The notes: generated from the letters alone by a model not told the origin. A DNA stretch of 64,000 nt from Streptomyces tirandamycinicus (GCF_003097515.1 NZ_CP029188.1:4041001-4105000), one strand, 5' to 3'. Positions 43,001 through 51,531 are shown, numbered from the stretch's first letter. A program made the numbers and translations.

Positions 43001-44434
43001 ATGCGTCATGCCTACAGCGTCGACACCGTAAGGGCCGCCGAGGCCGAACTGATGGCCGGGCTGCCGGAGGGGGCGCTCATGCAGCGGGCCGCCGCGGGGC
43101 TCGCCGCGGCGGTCGCCGGGCTGCTGCCGCGCGTCTCCGGCGCCCGCATCGTGCTGCTGGTCGGCAGCGGCGACAACGGCGGCGACGCGCTGTACGCGGG
43201 CGCGCGGCTGGCCCGCCGGGGCGCCGGAGTGAGCGCGGTGCTGCTCGATCCGGACCGCGCCCACCGGGGCGGACTCGCGGCGCTGCGGGCCGCCGGGGGC
43301 CGGGTCGCCGAGGACCCGTTCGGGGTGCTCGCCGTCGCCGACGTCGTCCTGGACGGCATCACGGGCATCGGCGGCCACGGCGGTCTGCGTCCGGACGCCG
43401 TCCCGTTGGCGCGGGCCGCGCGCGGCTCCGGCGCGATGGTCGTCGCCGTCGATCTGCCCAGCGGCGTCGAGGCGGACACCGGCGAGGTGAAGGGCGAGGC
43501 GGTGCGGGCCGACGCCACCGTCACCTTCGGCGCGTACAAGCCGGGCCTGCTCGTCGACCCGGCGCACCAGCACGCCGGGGCCCTGCGGCTCGTCGACATC
43601 GGCCTGGGTTCCCGGCTGCCGTCCGTCCCCGATCTGGAGGCGCTGCAGCACGACGACGTGGCACGGCTGCTGCCGGTGCCCGCCCCGGAGAGCGACAAGT
43701 ACCGGCGCGGGGTCGTCGGCGTCGTCGCCGGGTCGGCCCGCTACCCGGGCGCCGCGGTGCTCGCCGTGGCGGGCGCGGTGCACGGCGGCGCCGGGGCCGT
43801 ACGCTACGTCGGCCCAGGCGCGGACGCGGTGATCGCCCGCTTCCCGGAGGCGCTGGTGCACGGCTGGCCGCCCTCCCGCGCGGGCCGGGTGCAGGCGTGG
43901 GTCGTCGGGCCGGGCCTCGGTGACGCACCGGGGGTGGCGGAGGTACTGGAGTCCGACGTCCCGGTCCTGGTCGACGCCGACGGCCTGCGGAGCCTCGACC
44001 CGGACGCGGTGCGGGCCCGCAGCGCCCCCACGCTGCTCACCCCGCACGCGGGTGAGGCGGCGGCGCTGCTGGGAGTGGACCGCGGGCAGGTGGAGGCCGC
44101 ACGGCTCGGCTCGGTGCGGTCGCTGGCCACCAAGTACGGCGCCACGGTGCTGCTGAAGGGTTCCACGACGCTGGTGGCCGACGCGGACGCCCGCCGTCCG
44201 GTGAGGGTGAACCCGACCGGCACCTCGTGGCTCGCGACGGCGGGCAGCGGCGATGTGCTGTCGGGGCTCGCCGGTTCGCTGCTCGCCGCCGGCCTCGAAC
44301 CGCTCGACGCCGGGTCCGTGGCCGCGTATCTGCACGGCCTGGCGGCGCGGCTCGCCTCGCTGGGCGCCCCGGTGTCCGCCCAGGACGTGGCCGCGGCGAT
44401 CCCGCGGGCCTGGCGCGACACGCTGACGCCCTGA
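43001..44434 (+). CDS. nnr: Bifunctional NAD(P)H-hydrate epimerase / ADP-dependent NAD(P)H-hydrate dehydratase
   Basis: This protein of about 477 aa repairs damaged NAD(P)HX. The N-terminal YjeF_N (epimerase) domain shows LLVGSGDNGGDALYAGARLARRG, DGITGIGG and VDLPSGVEADTG. The C-terminal ribokinase-like YjeF_C (dehydratase) domain shows KYRRGVVGVVAGSARYPGAA, LTPHAGEAAALLG and NPTGTSWLATAGSGDVLSG. Start uncertain: the ATG at 43001 (MRHAYSVDTVRAAE) fits homologues, and an ATG at 42989 would add four residues; neither has a clear ribosome-binding site. It lies between acpS and alr, the conserved order. Confidence 0.93.
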   Translation: MRHAYSVDTVRAAEAELMAGLPEGALMQRAAAGLAAAVAGLLPRVSGARIVLLVGSGDNGGDALYAGARLARRGAGVSAVLLDPDRAHRGGLAALRAAGGRVAEDPFGVLAVADVVLDGITGIGGHGGLRPDAVPLARAARGSGAMVVAVDLPSGVEADTGEVKGEAVRADATVTFGAYKPGLLVDPAHQHAGALRLVDIGLGSRLPSVPDLEALQHDDVARLLPVPAPESDKYRRGVVGVVAGSARYPGAAVLAVAGAVHGGAGAVRYVGPGADAVIARFPEALVHGWPPSRAGRVQAWVVGPGLGDAPGVAEVLESDVPVLVDADGLRSLDPDAVRARSAPTLLTPHAGEAAALLGVDRGQVEAARLGSVRSLATKYGATVLLKGSTTLVADADARRPVRVNPTGTSWLATAGSGDVLSGLAGSLLAAGLEPLDAGSVAAYLHGLAARLASLGAPVSAQDVAAAIPRAWRDTLTP

Positions 44435-44525
44435 CGTGGCGCGGGCCACAGCGGGCGGGTGACCAGCGCCACTCGTGGCCGTCGCCGTACGAACCGGGTG
44501 GTAAGCCTCTGAGACACTGAGCGCG

Positions 44526-45737
44526 ATGACTCAAGAAGCACCCTTCCGGGCCCGCGCCGAGATCGATCTCGCCGCGCTGCGCGCCAACGTCCGCGCACTG
44601 CGCGCGCGGGCGCCCCGCGCCGCCCTCATGGCCGTGGTCAAGTCGGACGCGTACGGGCACGGGATGGTGCCCTGCGCGAGGGCGGCGCTGGCCGCGGGAG
44701 CCCAGTGGCTGGGGACCGCGACGCCGGAGGAGGCGCTCGCCCTGCGGGCCGCCGGGATCGGCGGCCGGGTGATGTGCTGGCTGTGGACGCCCGGGGGCCC
44801 CTGGCGCGAGGCGGTCGAGGCCGACCTGGACGTGTCGGTCAGCGGCATGTGGGCGCTGCGTGAGGTGACCCGGGCCGCCGAGGAGGCGGGCCGGGCCGCC
44901 AGGGTCCAGCTCAAGGCCGACACGGGACTGGGCCGCAACGGCTGCCAGCCCGCCGACTGGGCCGAACTGGTCGCGGCCGCCCGTGCCGCCGAACAGGCGG
45001 GCACCGTCAGGATCACCGGTCTCTGGTCGCACTTCGCCTGCGCCGACGAGCCCGGTCATCCGTCCATCGCGGCGCAGCTGTCCGTCTTCAGGGACCTGGT
45101 GGCGTACGCCGAGAAGGAGGGCGTCGAGCCGGAGGTGCGGCACATCGCCAACTCCCCTGCGGCGCTGACCCTTCCGGAGAGCCATTTCGACCTGGTGCGC
45201 ACCGGTGTCGCGGTGTACGGGATCTCGCCCAGCCCGGAGCTGGGCACGCCCGCGGACTTCGGACTGCGCCCGGTGATGACGCTCAAGGCGTCGGTGGCGC
45301 TGGTGAAGCGGGTTCCGCCCGGACACGGCGTCAGTTACGGGCACCACTACGTCACCGGCGGCGAGACCACCCTCGGGCTGGTGCCGGTGGGGTACGCCGA
45401 CGGCATCCCGAGGCATGCCTCCGGCCGCGGTCCGGTGCTGGTCGGCGGCGAGTGGCGGCGGGTGGCCGGCCGGGTGGCGATGGACCAGTTCGTCGTCGAC
45501 CTCGGCCCCGACCGGGGTGCGGTCGAGGAGGGCGCGGAGGCGGTGCTGTTCGGCCCGGGCGACGGGGGCGAGCCGACCGCCCAGGACTGGGCGGAGGCGG
45601 CGGGCACGATCGCCTACGAGATCGTGACCCGGATAGGGCCCCGCGTCCCCCGCGTCCATCTCCACGAGCACGAGCAAGAGCACGAGAAGGCGGGCGGGAA
45701 CGGGGTCACGGGCACGGGCACGGCATCCGGCGACTGA
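44526..45737 (+). CDS. alr: Alanine racemase
   Basis: This 403-aa PLP enzyme makes D-alanine for peptidoglycan. PLP binds K39 in VVKSDAYGHG; the catalytic Tyr is in GVSYGHHYVT, and the C-terminal barrel contains VPVGYADGIPR and GRVAMDQFVVD. A C-terminal extension of about 30 residues (VHLHEHEQEHEKAGG...) is His/Glu-rich and not part of the fold. ATG at 44526; GACACT ends 7 nt before it, so the mRNA may be leaderless. It is followed 57 nt on by a hydrolase gene. Confidence 0.95.
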   Translation: MTQEAPFRARAEIDLAALRANVRALRARAPRAALMAVVKSDAYGHGMVPCARAALAAGAQWLGTATPEEALALRAAGIGGRVMCWLWTPGGPWREAVEADLDVSVSGMWALREVTRAAEEAGRAARVQLKADTGLGRNGCQPADWAELVAAARAAEQAGTVRITGLWSHFACADEPGHPSIAAQLSVFRDLVAYAEKEGVEPEVRHIANSPAALTLPESHFDLVRTGVAVYGISPSPELGTPADFGLRPVMTLKASVALVKRVPPGHGVSYGHHYVTGGETTLGLVPVGYADGIPRHASGRGPVLVGGEWRRVAGRVAMDQFVVDLGPDRGAVEEGAEAVLFGPGDGGEPTAQDWAEAAGTIAYEIVTRIGPRVPRVHLHEHEQEHEKAGGNGVTGTGTASGD

Positions 45738-45794
45738 CCGGACGACCAGGAGACGACGACCGGTAGCACCGGTAGCACCAGTAGGAGCGGCACG

Positions 45795-47024
45795 GTGAGC
45801 GAGAACAGCGCGGGGGACGTGGCGGCGGCGGTGACCGATGCCGCCACGGGCAACTGGCGCCGGGCGGGTGTCGCCGGCGCCGCCATAGGGGTGATCGCCG
45901 CCGGTGCGGCGGCGGGCGTCGCGATAGAGCGGATGACCGTGGGCCGCGGCATGCGCCGGAAGGCCCGGCTCGCCCTGGACGCCTCCGGGCCCTACGGGGC
46001 GCTTCGCGGCACTCCGGGCAGAGCCGTCGCCGACGACGGCACGGCCCTGTACTTCGAGACGGACGAGGTGGACCCGGAGACGGGCGGCGCGGCGCCGCGC
46101 CGGCGCAGGCTGTTCGGCCGCAAGGCCCCCGCGCCGGTGACCGTCGTGTTCAGCCACGGCTACTGCCTCAACCAGGACTCCTGGCACTTCCAGCGGGCCG
46201 CGCTGCGCGGGCTGGTCCGTACCGTCCACTGGGACCAGCGCAGCCACGGCCGCTCGGGCCGGGGGGCCTCCCAGACCGGGCCCGACGGGGTGCCGGTGTC
46301 CATCGACCGGCTGGGCCGCGATCTCAAGACGGTCATCGACGAGGCGGCCCCGGAGGGGCCGCTGGTGCTGGTGGGCCATTCGATGGGCGGTATGACGCTG
46401 ATGGCGCTCGCCGCCGCGCACCCGGAGCTGATCCGGGAGCGGGTCGTGGGGGCCGCGTTCGTCGGCACCTCGGCCGGCCGGCTCGGCGAGGTGAACTACG
46501 GACTGCCGGTGGCGGGCGTCAACGTGGTACGCCGGGTGCTGCCGGGGGTCCTGAAGGCGCTGGGCTCCCAGGCGGAGCTCGTGGAGCGCGGCCGGAGGGC
46601 GACGGCCGATCTGTTCGCGGGGCTGATCAAGCGCTACTCGTTCAGTTCGAGGGACGTGGACCCGGCGGTGGCCAGGTTCGCCGAGCGGATGATCGAGGGC
46701 ACGCCGATCGACGTGGTCGCCGAGTTCTACCCGGCGTTCGCCGAGCACGACAAGGCGGCCGCCCTGGACGTGTTCCAGGAGGTCCCGGTGCTGGTGCTGG
46801 CCGGTGACCGCGACCTGGTCACCCCCAGTTCGCACAGCGAGGCGATCGCGGACCTGCTGCCGGACTCCGAGCTGGTCATCGTGCCGGACGCGGGGCACCT
46901 GGTGATGCTGGAGCACCCGGAGGTGGTCACCGACCGGCTGGCGGACCTGCTGGTGCGGGTCGGGGCGGTCCCGTCAGCGGCTAACGTTGGCACGTATGGA
47001 AGCACCGCACAGCCCGGCGGCTGA
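45795..47024 (+). CDS. Alpha/beta hydrolase with N-terminal membrane segment
   Basis: This 409-aa protein has an N-terminal hydrophobic Gly/Ala-rich segment (AGVAGAAIGVIAAGAAAGVAI) that may anchor it. The hydrolase domain follows: HGYCLNQDSWHFQ (oxyanion region), DQRSHGRSG, nucleophile elbow GHSMGGMTL, Asp in LAGDRDLVTP and His in PDAGHLVMLEHP. The triad is complete. The substrate is unknown; it occupies the conserved place between alr and tsaE in Streptomyces. GTG start behind AGGAGCGG. It overlaps tsaE by 29 nt. Confidence 0.88.
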   Translation: MSENSAGDVAAAVTDAATGNWRRAGVAGAAIGVIAAGAAAGVAIERMTVGRGMRRKARLALDASGPYGALRGTPGRAVADDGTALYFETDEVDPETGGAAPRRRRLFGRKAPAPVTVVFSHGYCLNQDSWHFQRAALRGLVRTVHWDQRSHGRSGRGASQTGPDGVPVSIDRLGRDLKTVIDEAAPEGPLVLVGHSMGGMTLMALAAAHPELIRERVVGAAFVGTSAGRLGEVNYGLPVAGVNVVRRVLPGVLKALGSQAELVERGRRATADLFAGLIKRYSFSSRDVDPAVARFAERMIEGTPIDVVAEFYPAFAEHDKAAALDVFQEVPVLVLAGDRDLVTPSSHSEAIADLLPDSELVIVPDAGHLVMLEHPEVVTDRLADLLVRVGAVPSAANVGTYGSTAQPGG

Positions 47025-47520
47025 GACCGCTCACCAGCCCGCCGCCCGTCTCACCCTCACCTCGCCGGAGCAGACGCAGGAGCTGGGCCGCCGGCTCGCG
47101 AAACTGCTGCGGCCCGGTGACCTCGTGCTGCTCACCGGCGAGCTCGGTGCCGGCAAGACGACCCTGGCGCGCGGGCTCGGTGAGGGCCTCGGTGTCCGCG
47201 GCGCCGTCACCTCGCCGACCTTCGTGATCGCCCGGGTGCACCCGTCCCTGGTGGGCGGACCCGCGCTGGTGCACGTGGACGCGTACCGGCTGGGTGGCGG
47301 GCTGGACGAGATGGAGGACCTCGACCTCGACGTGTCGCTGCCGGAGTCGGTGGTCGTCGTGGAGTGGGGGGACGGCAAGGTCGAGGACCTCTCGGAGGAC
47401 CGGCTGCATGTCGTCATCCACCGGGTCGTGGGCAACACGGACGACGACCGCCGCCGGATCACGCTCACCGGCGTGGGTCCGCGCTGGGCGGACGCCGGGC
47501 TGGCGGGGCTCACCGCCTGA
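46996..47520 (+). CDS. tsaE: tRNA threonylcarbamoyladenosine biosynthesis ATPase TsaE
   Basis: This 174-aa protein is the ATPase of the TsaB-TsaD-TsaE complex that makes t6A37 in ANN-decoding tRNAs. Walker A is GELGAGKTTLARG, followed by TSPTFVIARVH, HVDAYRLGGGLDEMEDLDL and VVVEWGDG. The ATG at 46996 lies inside the end of the preceding gene; a TTG at 46987 is in frame. A TAACGT eight bases before the ATG might drive a leaderless message. tsaB and tsaD follow 1.2-2.4 kb downstream. Confidence 0.94.
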   Translation: MEAPHSPAAETAHQPAARLTLTSPEQTQELGRRLAKLLRPGDLVLLTGELGAGKTTLARGLGEGLGVRGAVTSPTFVIARVHPSLVGGPALVHVDAYRLGGGLDEMEDLDLDVSLPESVVVVEWGDGKVEDLSEDRLHVVIHRVVGNTDDDRRRITLTGVGPRWADAGLAGLTA

Positions 47521-47655
47521 CCCCCCGCCGGCTGCCGGGCAGCCCCGGCGTCCGGTCCACGGGCGTCGCCTGATCCGCCCCGCGGGTACGTTCCGACAAG
47601 ATGTCGGCAAGGTGTTGCATCCGCTGCTCCGGGCATGGTCACATGGAGGCAAGTA

Positions 47656-47679
47656 CGCGGTTAGGTCTGCCTAACCGCG
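47656..47679. promoter_or_regulatory. 10-bp palindrome resembling an iron box
   Basis: CGCGGTTAGG-tctg-CCTAACCGCG is a perfect inverted repeat 28 nt before the 70-aa gene at 47708. Its TTAGGT...CTAACC core partly matches DmdR/IdeR iron boxes (13 of 19 positions of the consensus by my alignment). The match is incomplete, so the binding protein is unproven. Confidence 0.5.
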
Positions 47680-47707
47680 CCTGCCCCCGGACCACCAGGA
47701 GGCATCC

Positions 47708-47920
47708 ATGTCGGCGTCCGAGCACACGGCCGAGCACACGGCGGAGTCACCGCCGAACCCGTCGCCCCGGCCGTCGCCGGCGGCGTTCTCCATGCGTGAT
47801 CTGCTGGCCTCGTGCGCGGCGGCCAGCGCGGTCTCCACCCCGCCGGGCGACCGCGGCGGAGCCGCCCGGTCCGGGGAGCCCGTCCCCGAGGAGCAGGAAC
47901 CCCGCCGCGACGCCGCGTAG
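47708..47920 (+). CDS. Small conserved Streptomyces protein with SMRDLLASCAAASAVSTPP motif
   Basis: This 70-aa protein has a polar N-terminus (MSASEHTAEHTAE), a central motif SMRDLLASCAAASAVSTPP that I recognise from short hypothetical proteins at this locus in other streptomycetes, and a charged Pro/Glu end. It has no signal peptide or transmembrane helix. ATG behind CAGGAGGC. It sits alone between tsaE and a minus-strand gene, with the palindrome at 47656-47679 in its promoter region. The single Cys within the motif may be functional. Function unknown. Confidence 0.75.
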   Translation: MSASEHTAEHTAESPPNPSPRPSPAAFSMRDLLASCAAASAVSTPPGDRGGAARSGEPVPEEQEPRRDAA

Positions 47921-48102
47921 TCCCTTCGGGTGAAGTCCACTTCCCGGGGCCCGCCGCCGGGGTCTCCCGTCGGTGCCTGCCGTGCGGACCTGCCTCCGGG
48001 CCGTACGCCCGGGTCCGCCGTCCGGCCCGCCCCGGGGCCTTGCACCCGTCGCTGCCGAGCGCGCCCGCGTCCGCCGCGCGCCCGCGCCTGCTTCGGCTAC
48101 GG

Positions 48103-48660
48103 CTACGGGACGACGACGACCTTCGAGCCGATCGTCGCGAACGTCCACATGGCGTCGCCATCGGCCCGCTTCATCCGTACGCCGCCGGTCTTCGTGCCCG
48201 GGACCGGGCTCGACATCGACCCGTCCACGGCGGCGCTGAAACCGATCGACACGTCGTCGACCGTCGCGAACCGCACCACGTGCTCGATCTCCACGCCGTC
48301 CGAGCCCTCGATCCTGCCGCTGCGCGACGTCACCTCGTAGGTGCCGGGCTTCGGGCTGATGGTGCTGGGCATCACGGGGAAGGTCTGGGTGAGCTGCTCC
48401 GCGCCGACCAGCCAGACCCGGCGCTCGCCCAGCGAGTAGACGACGCGGACGCCCGTACCGGAACCCGTGGGCACGGCCAGCGGGTCCTTCCGCGGTTCTT
48501 CGGCGGCGGCGGCCTCCGAGGGGCGGGCGCTGGGGGCGGCGGCCCGGGGCTTCGCCAGGCTCTCCGGCACGTTCGCGGAGGCCTGGTAGGCGAGGAAGGC
48601 GACGACGGCGAGGGCCGCAGCGGTGAGCCCGGCCACCGTTCCCGAGCTGCTCCTTGCCAC
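48103..48660 (-). CDS. Membrane-anchored L,D-transpeptidase-like protein lacking the catalytic Cys/His
   Basis: This 185-aa protein has an N-terminal signal-anchor (VAGLTAAALAVVAFLAYQASA), a Pro/Ala/Glu-rich stalk and a domain with YkuD-like progression (VYSLGERRVWLVGAEQLTQTFPV, KPGTYEV). Where L,D-transpeptidases have the SHGCVRM-type motif, this one reads KTGGVRM: both His and Cys are replaced. It is probably non-catalytic, perhaps wall-binding. GTG at 48660 with AGGGGAGC upstream. Divergent from tsaB. Confidence 0.7.
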   Translation of the reverse strand: MARSSSGTVAGLTAAALAVVAFLAYQASANVPESLAKPRAAAPSARPSEAAAAEEPRKDPLAVPTGSGTGVRVVYSLGERRVWLVGAEQLTQTFPVMPSTISPKPGTYEVTSRSGRIEGSDGVEIEHVVRFATVDDVSIGFSAAVDGSMSSPVPGTKTGGVRMKRADGDAMWTFATIGSKVVVVP

Positions 48661-48750
48661 GCCTGCTCCCCTCGCTCGCACACCTGCGTGAGTGACGGTA
48701 GCAGCAGGGTGGCGGCGGAACGGGACGCCGTGCCCCCGTCGCGGGGGCCG

Positions 48751-48756
48751 TAGGCT
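48751..48756 (+). promoter_or_regulatory. tsaB -10 box implying a leaderless transcript
   Basis: TAGGCT ends 6 nt before the GTG of tsaB, the same hexamer and spacing as at glmS. No Shine-Dalgarno sequence is present and the -35 region is poor. Confidence 0.45.
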
Positions 48757-48762
48757 GTTTGC

Positions 48763-49416
48763 GTGCTCTTGCTCGCCGTTGATACCGCCACCCCCGCCGT
48801 CACCGTCGCCCTCCACGACGGCGACTCCGTCGTCGCCGAGTCCACCCAGGTCGACGCCCGCCGGCACGGGGAACTGCTGCTGCCCTCCGTCGACCGGGTC
48901 CTCACCACCGCCGGGCTGAAACTCGACGCGGTCACCGGAATCGTCGTCGGCGTCGGGCCCGGCCCGTACACCGGGCTGCGCGTGGGCCTGGTCACCGCCG
49001 CCACCTTCGGCTCGGTGCTCGGGGTCCCGGTCCACGGCGTCTGCACGCTGGACGGGCTGGCGTACGCCGCCGGGCTCCGGGAGCCGTTCACGGTCGCCAC
49101 GGACGCGCGGCGCAAGGAGGTCTACTGGGCGCGGTACGACGACTTCCGCAGCAGGACCGGCGAGCCCGCGGTCGACCGGCCGGCCGAGATCGCCGGTCGG
49201 GTCGCGGGGCTCCCCGCGGTCGGCGCCGGTGCCCTGCTGTACCCCGAGGTCTTCCCGGACGCCCGGGGCCCCGAGCACCAGTCGGCGGCCGCCCTCGCCG
49301 CGCTGGCCGCAGGGAAGCTGGCCGCCGGCGAGGAACTGCTGCCGCCGCGGCCGCTGTACCTGCGCCGCCCGGACGCCCAGGTGCCCAAGAACTACAAGGT
49401 GGTCACGCCGCGGTGA
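48763..49416 (+). CDS. tsaB: tRNA threonylcarbamoyladenosine biosynthesis protein TsaB
   Basis: This 217-aa protein is the scaffolding paralogue of TsaD in t6A synthesis. Its N-terminal ASKHA fold shows LLLAVDTATPAVTVAL, RRHGELLLPSVDRVL and VGVGPGPYTGLRVGL. GTG start, probably leaderless. It overlaps rimI by four bases (GTGA) and starts the tsaB-rimI-tsaD unit. Confidence 0.94.
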   Translation: MLLLAVDTATPAVTVALHDGDSVVAESTQVDARRHGELLLPSVDRVLTTAGLKLDAVTGIVVGVGPGPYTGLRVGLVTAATFGSVLGVPVHGVCTLDGLAYAAGLREPFTVATDARRKEVYWARYDDFRSRTGEPAVDRPAEIAGRVAGLPAVGAGALLYPEVFPDARGPEHQSAAALAALAAGKLAAGEELLPPRPLYLRRPDAQVPKNYKVVTPR

Positions 49417-49910
49417 GCACCCCCGTCCTGCGCGAGATGCGCTGGTGGGACATCGCGCCGGTGCTGGACATCGAGCGCGAGCTGTTCCCGGAGGACGCCT
49501 GGTCCCCGGGCATGTTCTGGTCCGAACTGGCGCACGCGCGCGGCCCGCAGGCGACCCGCCGCTATGTGGTCGCCCAGGACCCGGCGGACGGGCGGATCGC
49601 CGGCTACGCGGGCCTCGCGGCGGCCGGCGGGCTCGGCGACGTCCAGACCATCGCCGTCACCCGCGACCAGTGGGGCACGGGCCTCGGCGCCCGGCTCCTC
49701 ACCGACCTGCTGCAGCACGCGACCGCGTGGGAGTGCGACGAGGTCCTGCTCGAAGTACGGGTGGACAACACCCGGGCCCAGAAGCTGTACGAGCGCTTCG
49801 GCTTCGAGCCGATCGGCTTCCGCCGCGGCTACTACCAACCCGGCAACATCGACGCCCTCGTGATGCGGCTGCACGTACACGACGCACAAGGAACCCGGAA
49901 CCATGGCTGA
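49413..49910 (+). CDS. rimI: Ribosomal protein S18-alanine N-acetyltransferase
   Basis: This 165-aa GNAT protein starts with the RimI-like MRWWDIAPVLDIERELFPEDAW and has the acetyl-CoA-binding loop VTRDQWGTGLGARLL and the late VDNTRAQKLYERFGFEPIGFRRGYY. RimI acetylates the N-terminus of S18 in E. coli and has broader N-terminal targets in actinobacteria. The GTG at 49413 overlaps tsaB, and the stop overlaps tsaD by 8 bp, so the three are co-translated. Confidence 0.93.
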   Translation: MSTPVLREMRWWDIAPVLDIERELFPEDAWSPGMFWSELAHARGPQATRRYVVAQDPADGRIAGYAGLAAAGGLGDVQTIAVTRDQWGTGLGARLLTDLLQHATAWECDEVLLEVRVDNTRAQKLYERFGFEPIGFRRGYYQPGNIDALVMRLHVHDAQGTRNHG

Positions 49911-51027
49911 CGAACCCCTCGTACTCGGCATCGAGACGTCCTGCGACGAGACGGGCGTGGGCATCGTCCGCGGGACGACGCTCCTCGCGGACGCCATCGC
50001 CTCCAGCGTCGACGAGCACGCGCGCTTCGGCGGGGTGGTGCCGGAGGTCGCCTCCCGCGCCCATCTCGAGGCGATGGTCCCGACCATCGAGCGCGCCCTC
50101 GCGGAGGCCGGGGTCACCGCCAGGGACCTGGACGGCATCGCGGTCACCGCGGGCCCGGGCCTCGCCGGCGCGCTGCTGGTGGGCGTCTCCGCCGCCAAGG
50201 CGTACGCGTACGCGCTGGGCAAGCCGCTGTACGGGGTGAACCACCTCGCCTCCCACATCTGCGTCGACCAGCTGGAGCACGGCCCGCTGCCCGAGCCCAC
50301 GATGGCCCTGCTGGTCTCCGGCGGGCACTCGTCGCTGCTGCTCGCGCCCGACATCACCGCCGACGTACGGCCCATGGGGGCGACGATCGACGACGCGGCG
50401 GGCGAGGCCTTCGACAAGATCGCCCGGGTACTGGACCTCGGCTTCCCCGGCGGCCCGGTCATCGACCGCCTCGCGAAGGAGGGCGACCCCGAGGCGATCG
50501 CGTTCCCGCGGGGGCTGACCGGACCCCGCGATCCCGCGTACGACTTCTCCTTCTCCGGGCTGAAGACGGCCGTGGCGCGGTGGATCGAGGCCAAGCGCAA
50601 CGCGGGCGAGGACGTCCCCGTGCGGGATGTCGCCGCGTCCTTCCAGGAGGCCGTGGTCGACGTGCTGACCCGGAAGGCCGTACGGGCCTGCAAGGACGAG
50701 GGCGTCGACCACCTGATGATCGGCGGCGGGGTCGCCGCGAACTCCCGGCTGCGCGCGATGGCCGAGGAACGCTGCGAGCGCGCCGGGATCCGGCTGCGGG
50801 TACCCCGGCCGAAGCTGTGCACGGACAACGGGGCGATGGTCGCCGCGCTCGGCGCCGAGATGGTCGCCAGGAACCGGCCCGCCTCGGACTGGGAGCTTTC
50901 CGCCGACTCCTCGCTGCCGGTGACCGACCCTCATGTCCCGGGCGAGCACCACCCGGGCCATGCGCACGACCATGTGCACGACCACGACCATGTGCACGAG
51001 GTCAGCAAGGACAACCTCTACTCATGA
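49903..51027 (+). CDS. tsaD: tRNA N6-adenosine threonylcarbamoyltransferase TsaD, with His-rich tail
   Basis: This 374-aa enzyme transfers the threonylcarbamoyl group to A37 of tRNA. GIETSCDETGVGIV, the metal-binding histidines of GVNHLASHICVDQ and the Asp of CTDNGAMVAALG are present. After the normal core, a tail of about 30 residues carries nine or more His in HH, HAHDH and HDHDH-type runs (residues about 345-366); E. coli TsaD lacks this. It may bind Zn or Ni. ATG at 49903; the stop overlaps the next ORF (ATGA). Confidence 0.94.
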   Translation: MADEPLVLGIETSCDETGVGIVRGTTLLADAIASSVDEHARFGGVVPEVASRAHLEAMVPTIERALAEAGVTARDLDGIAVTAGPGLAGALLVGVSAAKAYAYALGKPLYGVNHLASHICVDQLEHGPLPEPTMALLVSGGHSSLLLAPDITADVRPMGATIDDAAGEAFDKIARVLDLGFPGGPVIDRLAKEGDPEAIAFPRGLTGPRDPAYDFSFSGLKTAVARWIEAKRNAGEDVPVRDVAASFQEAVVDVLTRKAVRACKDEGVDHLMIGGGVAANSRLRAMAEERCERAGIRLRVPRPKLCTDNGAMVAALGAEMVARNRPASDWELSADSSLPVTDPHVPGEHHPGHAHDHVHDHDHVHEVSKDNLYS

Positions 51028-51308
51028 CCGTCGTCACCCTGATGTGGGAGGCCAGGGCGGCCTCCGGACGCGGCGGGGAACTGCTGGAATGGGCCCGCGC
51101 GCAGACCCTCGGGGCGGCCCCGCTGCGCCGGGAGACCTTCCGGGCGCCGGGGGAGCGGGTGCTGGTGCTGACCTGGTGGGAGACGGACGGCCCGGACGAC
51201 CGCCTCCCCGAGCTCCCGGACCCGGACGCCGCGCTGATCGGCCGCCCGGTGCACCGCTGGCGCTTCCAGTCGCTCGACTTCTCCGCAGCGGACTTCACCG
51301 GCGGCTGA
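51024..51308 (+). CDS. Small conserved hypothetical protein coupled to tsaD
   Basis: This 94-aa protein (MTVVTLMWEARAASGRGGELLEWAR..., RVLVLTWWETDG, PVHRWRFQSLDF) begins inside the tsaD stop codon and should be co-translated. The beta-alpha-beta pattern and length suggest a dimeric alpha/beta-barrel-like fold similar to ABM or EthD proteins, but no catalytic residues are evident. Its role with t6A synthesis is unknown. Confidence 0.75.
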   Translation: MTVVTLMWEARAASGRGGELLEWARAQTLGAAPLRRETFRAPGERVLVLTWWETDGPDDRLPELPDPDAALIGRPVHRWRFQSLDFSAADFTGG

Positions 51309-51531
51309 GCCCTCGCCGGGCCGGGCGGGCGGTGGCGGCGCCCGCCGGGCGGGTGCGTGCTTGCCCGCCACACGGACGCCCGCAGCCTGCCGCGCGGGTG
51401 CGTGCTGCCCGTCACGCGGGTGCAAGCCCGTCACGCGGACGCCTGCAGCCCGTCAGTCGGCTCTCCGGCCGTCAGGCGGCCCCCTCCGTCCGGCGGCCCC
51501 CTCCGTCCGTCAGACGCCCGTCCGCAGCCGC

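Noticed and set aside
44037..46916. Long minus-strand open frame across alr and the downstream hydrolase
   Set aside because: His/Arg/Gly-rich composition with no start signal; it overlaps two genes with complete catalytic motifs.
47656..47679. Calling the palindrome a definite DmdR/IdeR iron box
   Set aside because: Half-sites match but the 19-bp consensus is only partly met and the spacing differs; it is kept as a candidate.
51309..51531. CRISPR-like or tandem-array signal in the C-rich spacer after the tsaD-coupled gene
   Set aside because: Repeated cccgtc and gacgcc words are irregular in length and spacing and lack spacers; it is ordinary GC-rich low-complexity DNA between convergent genes.
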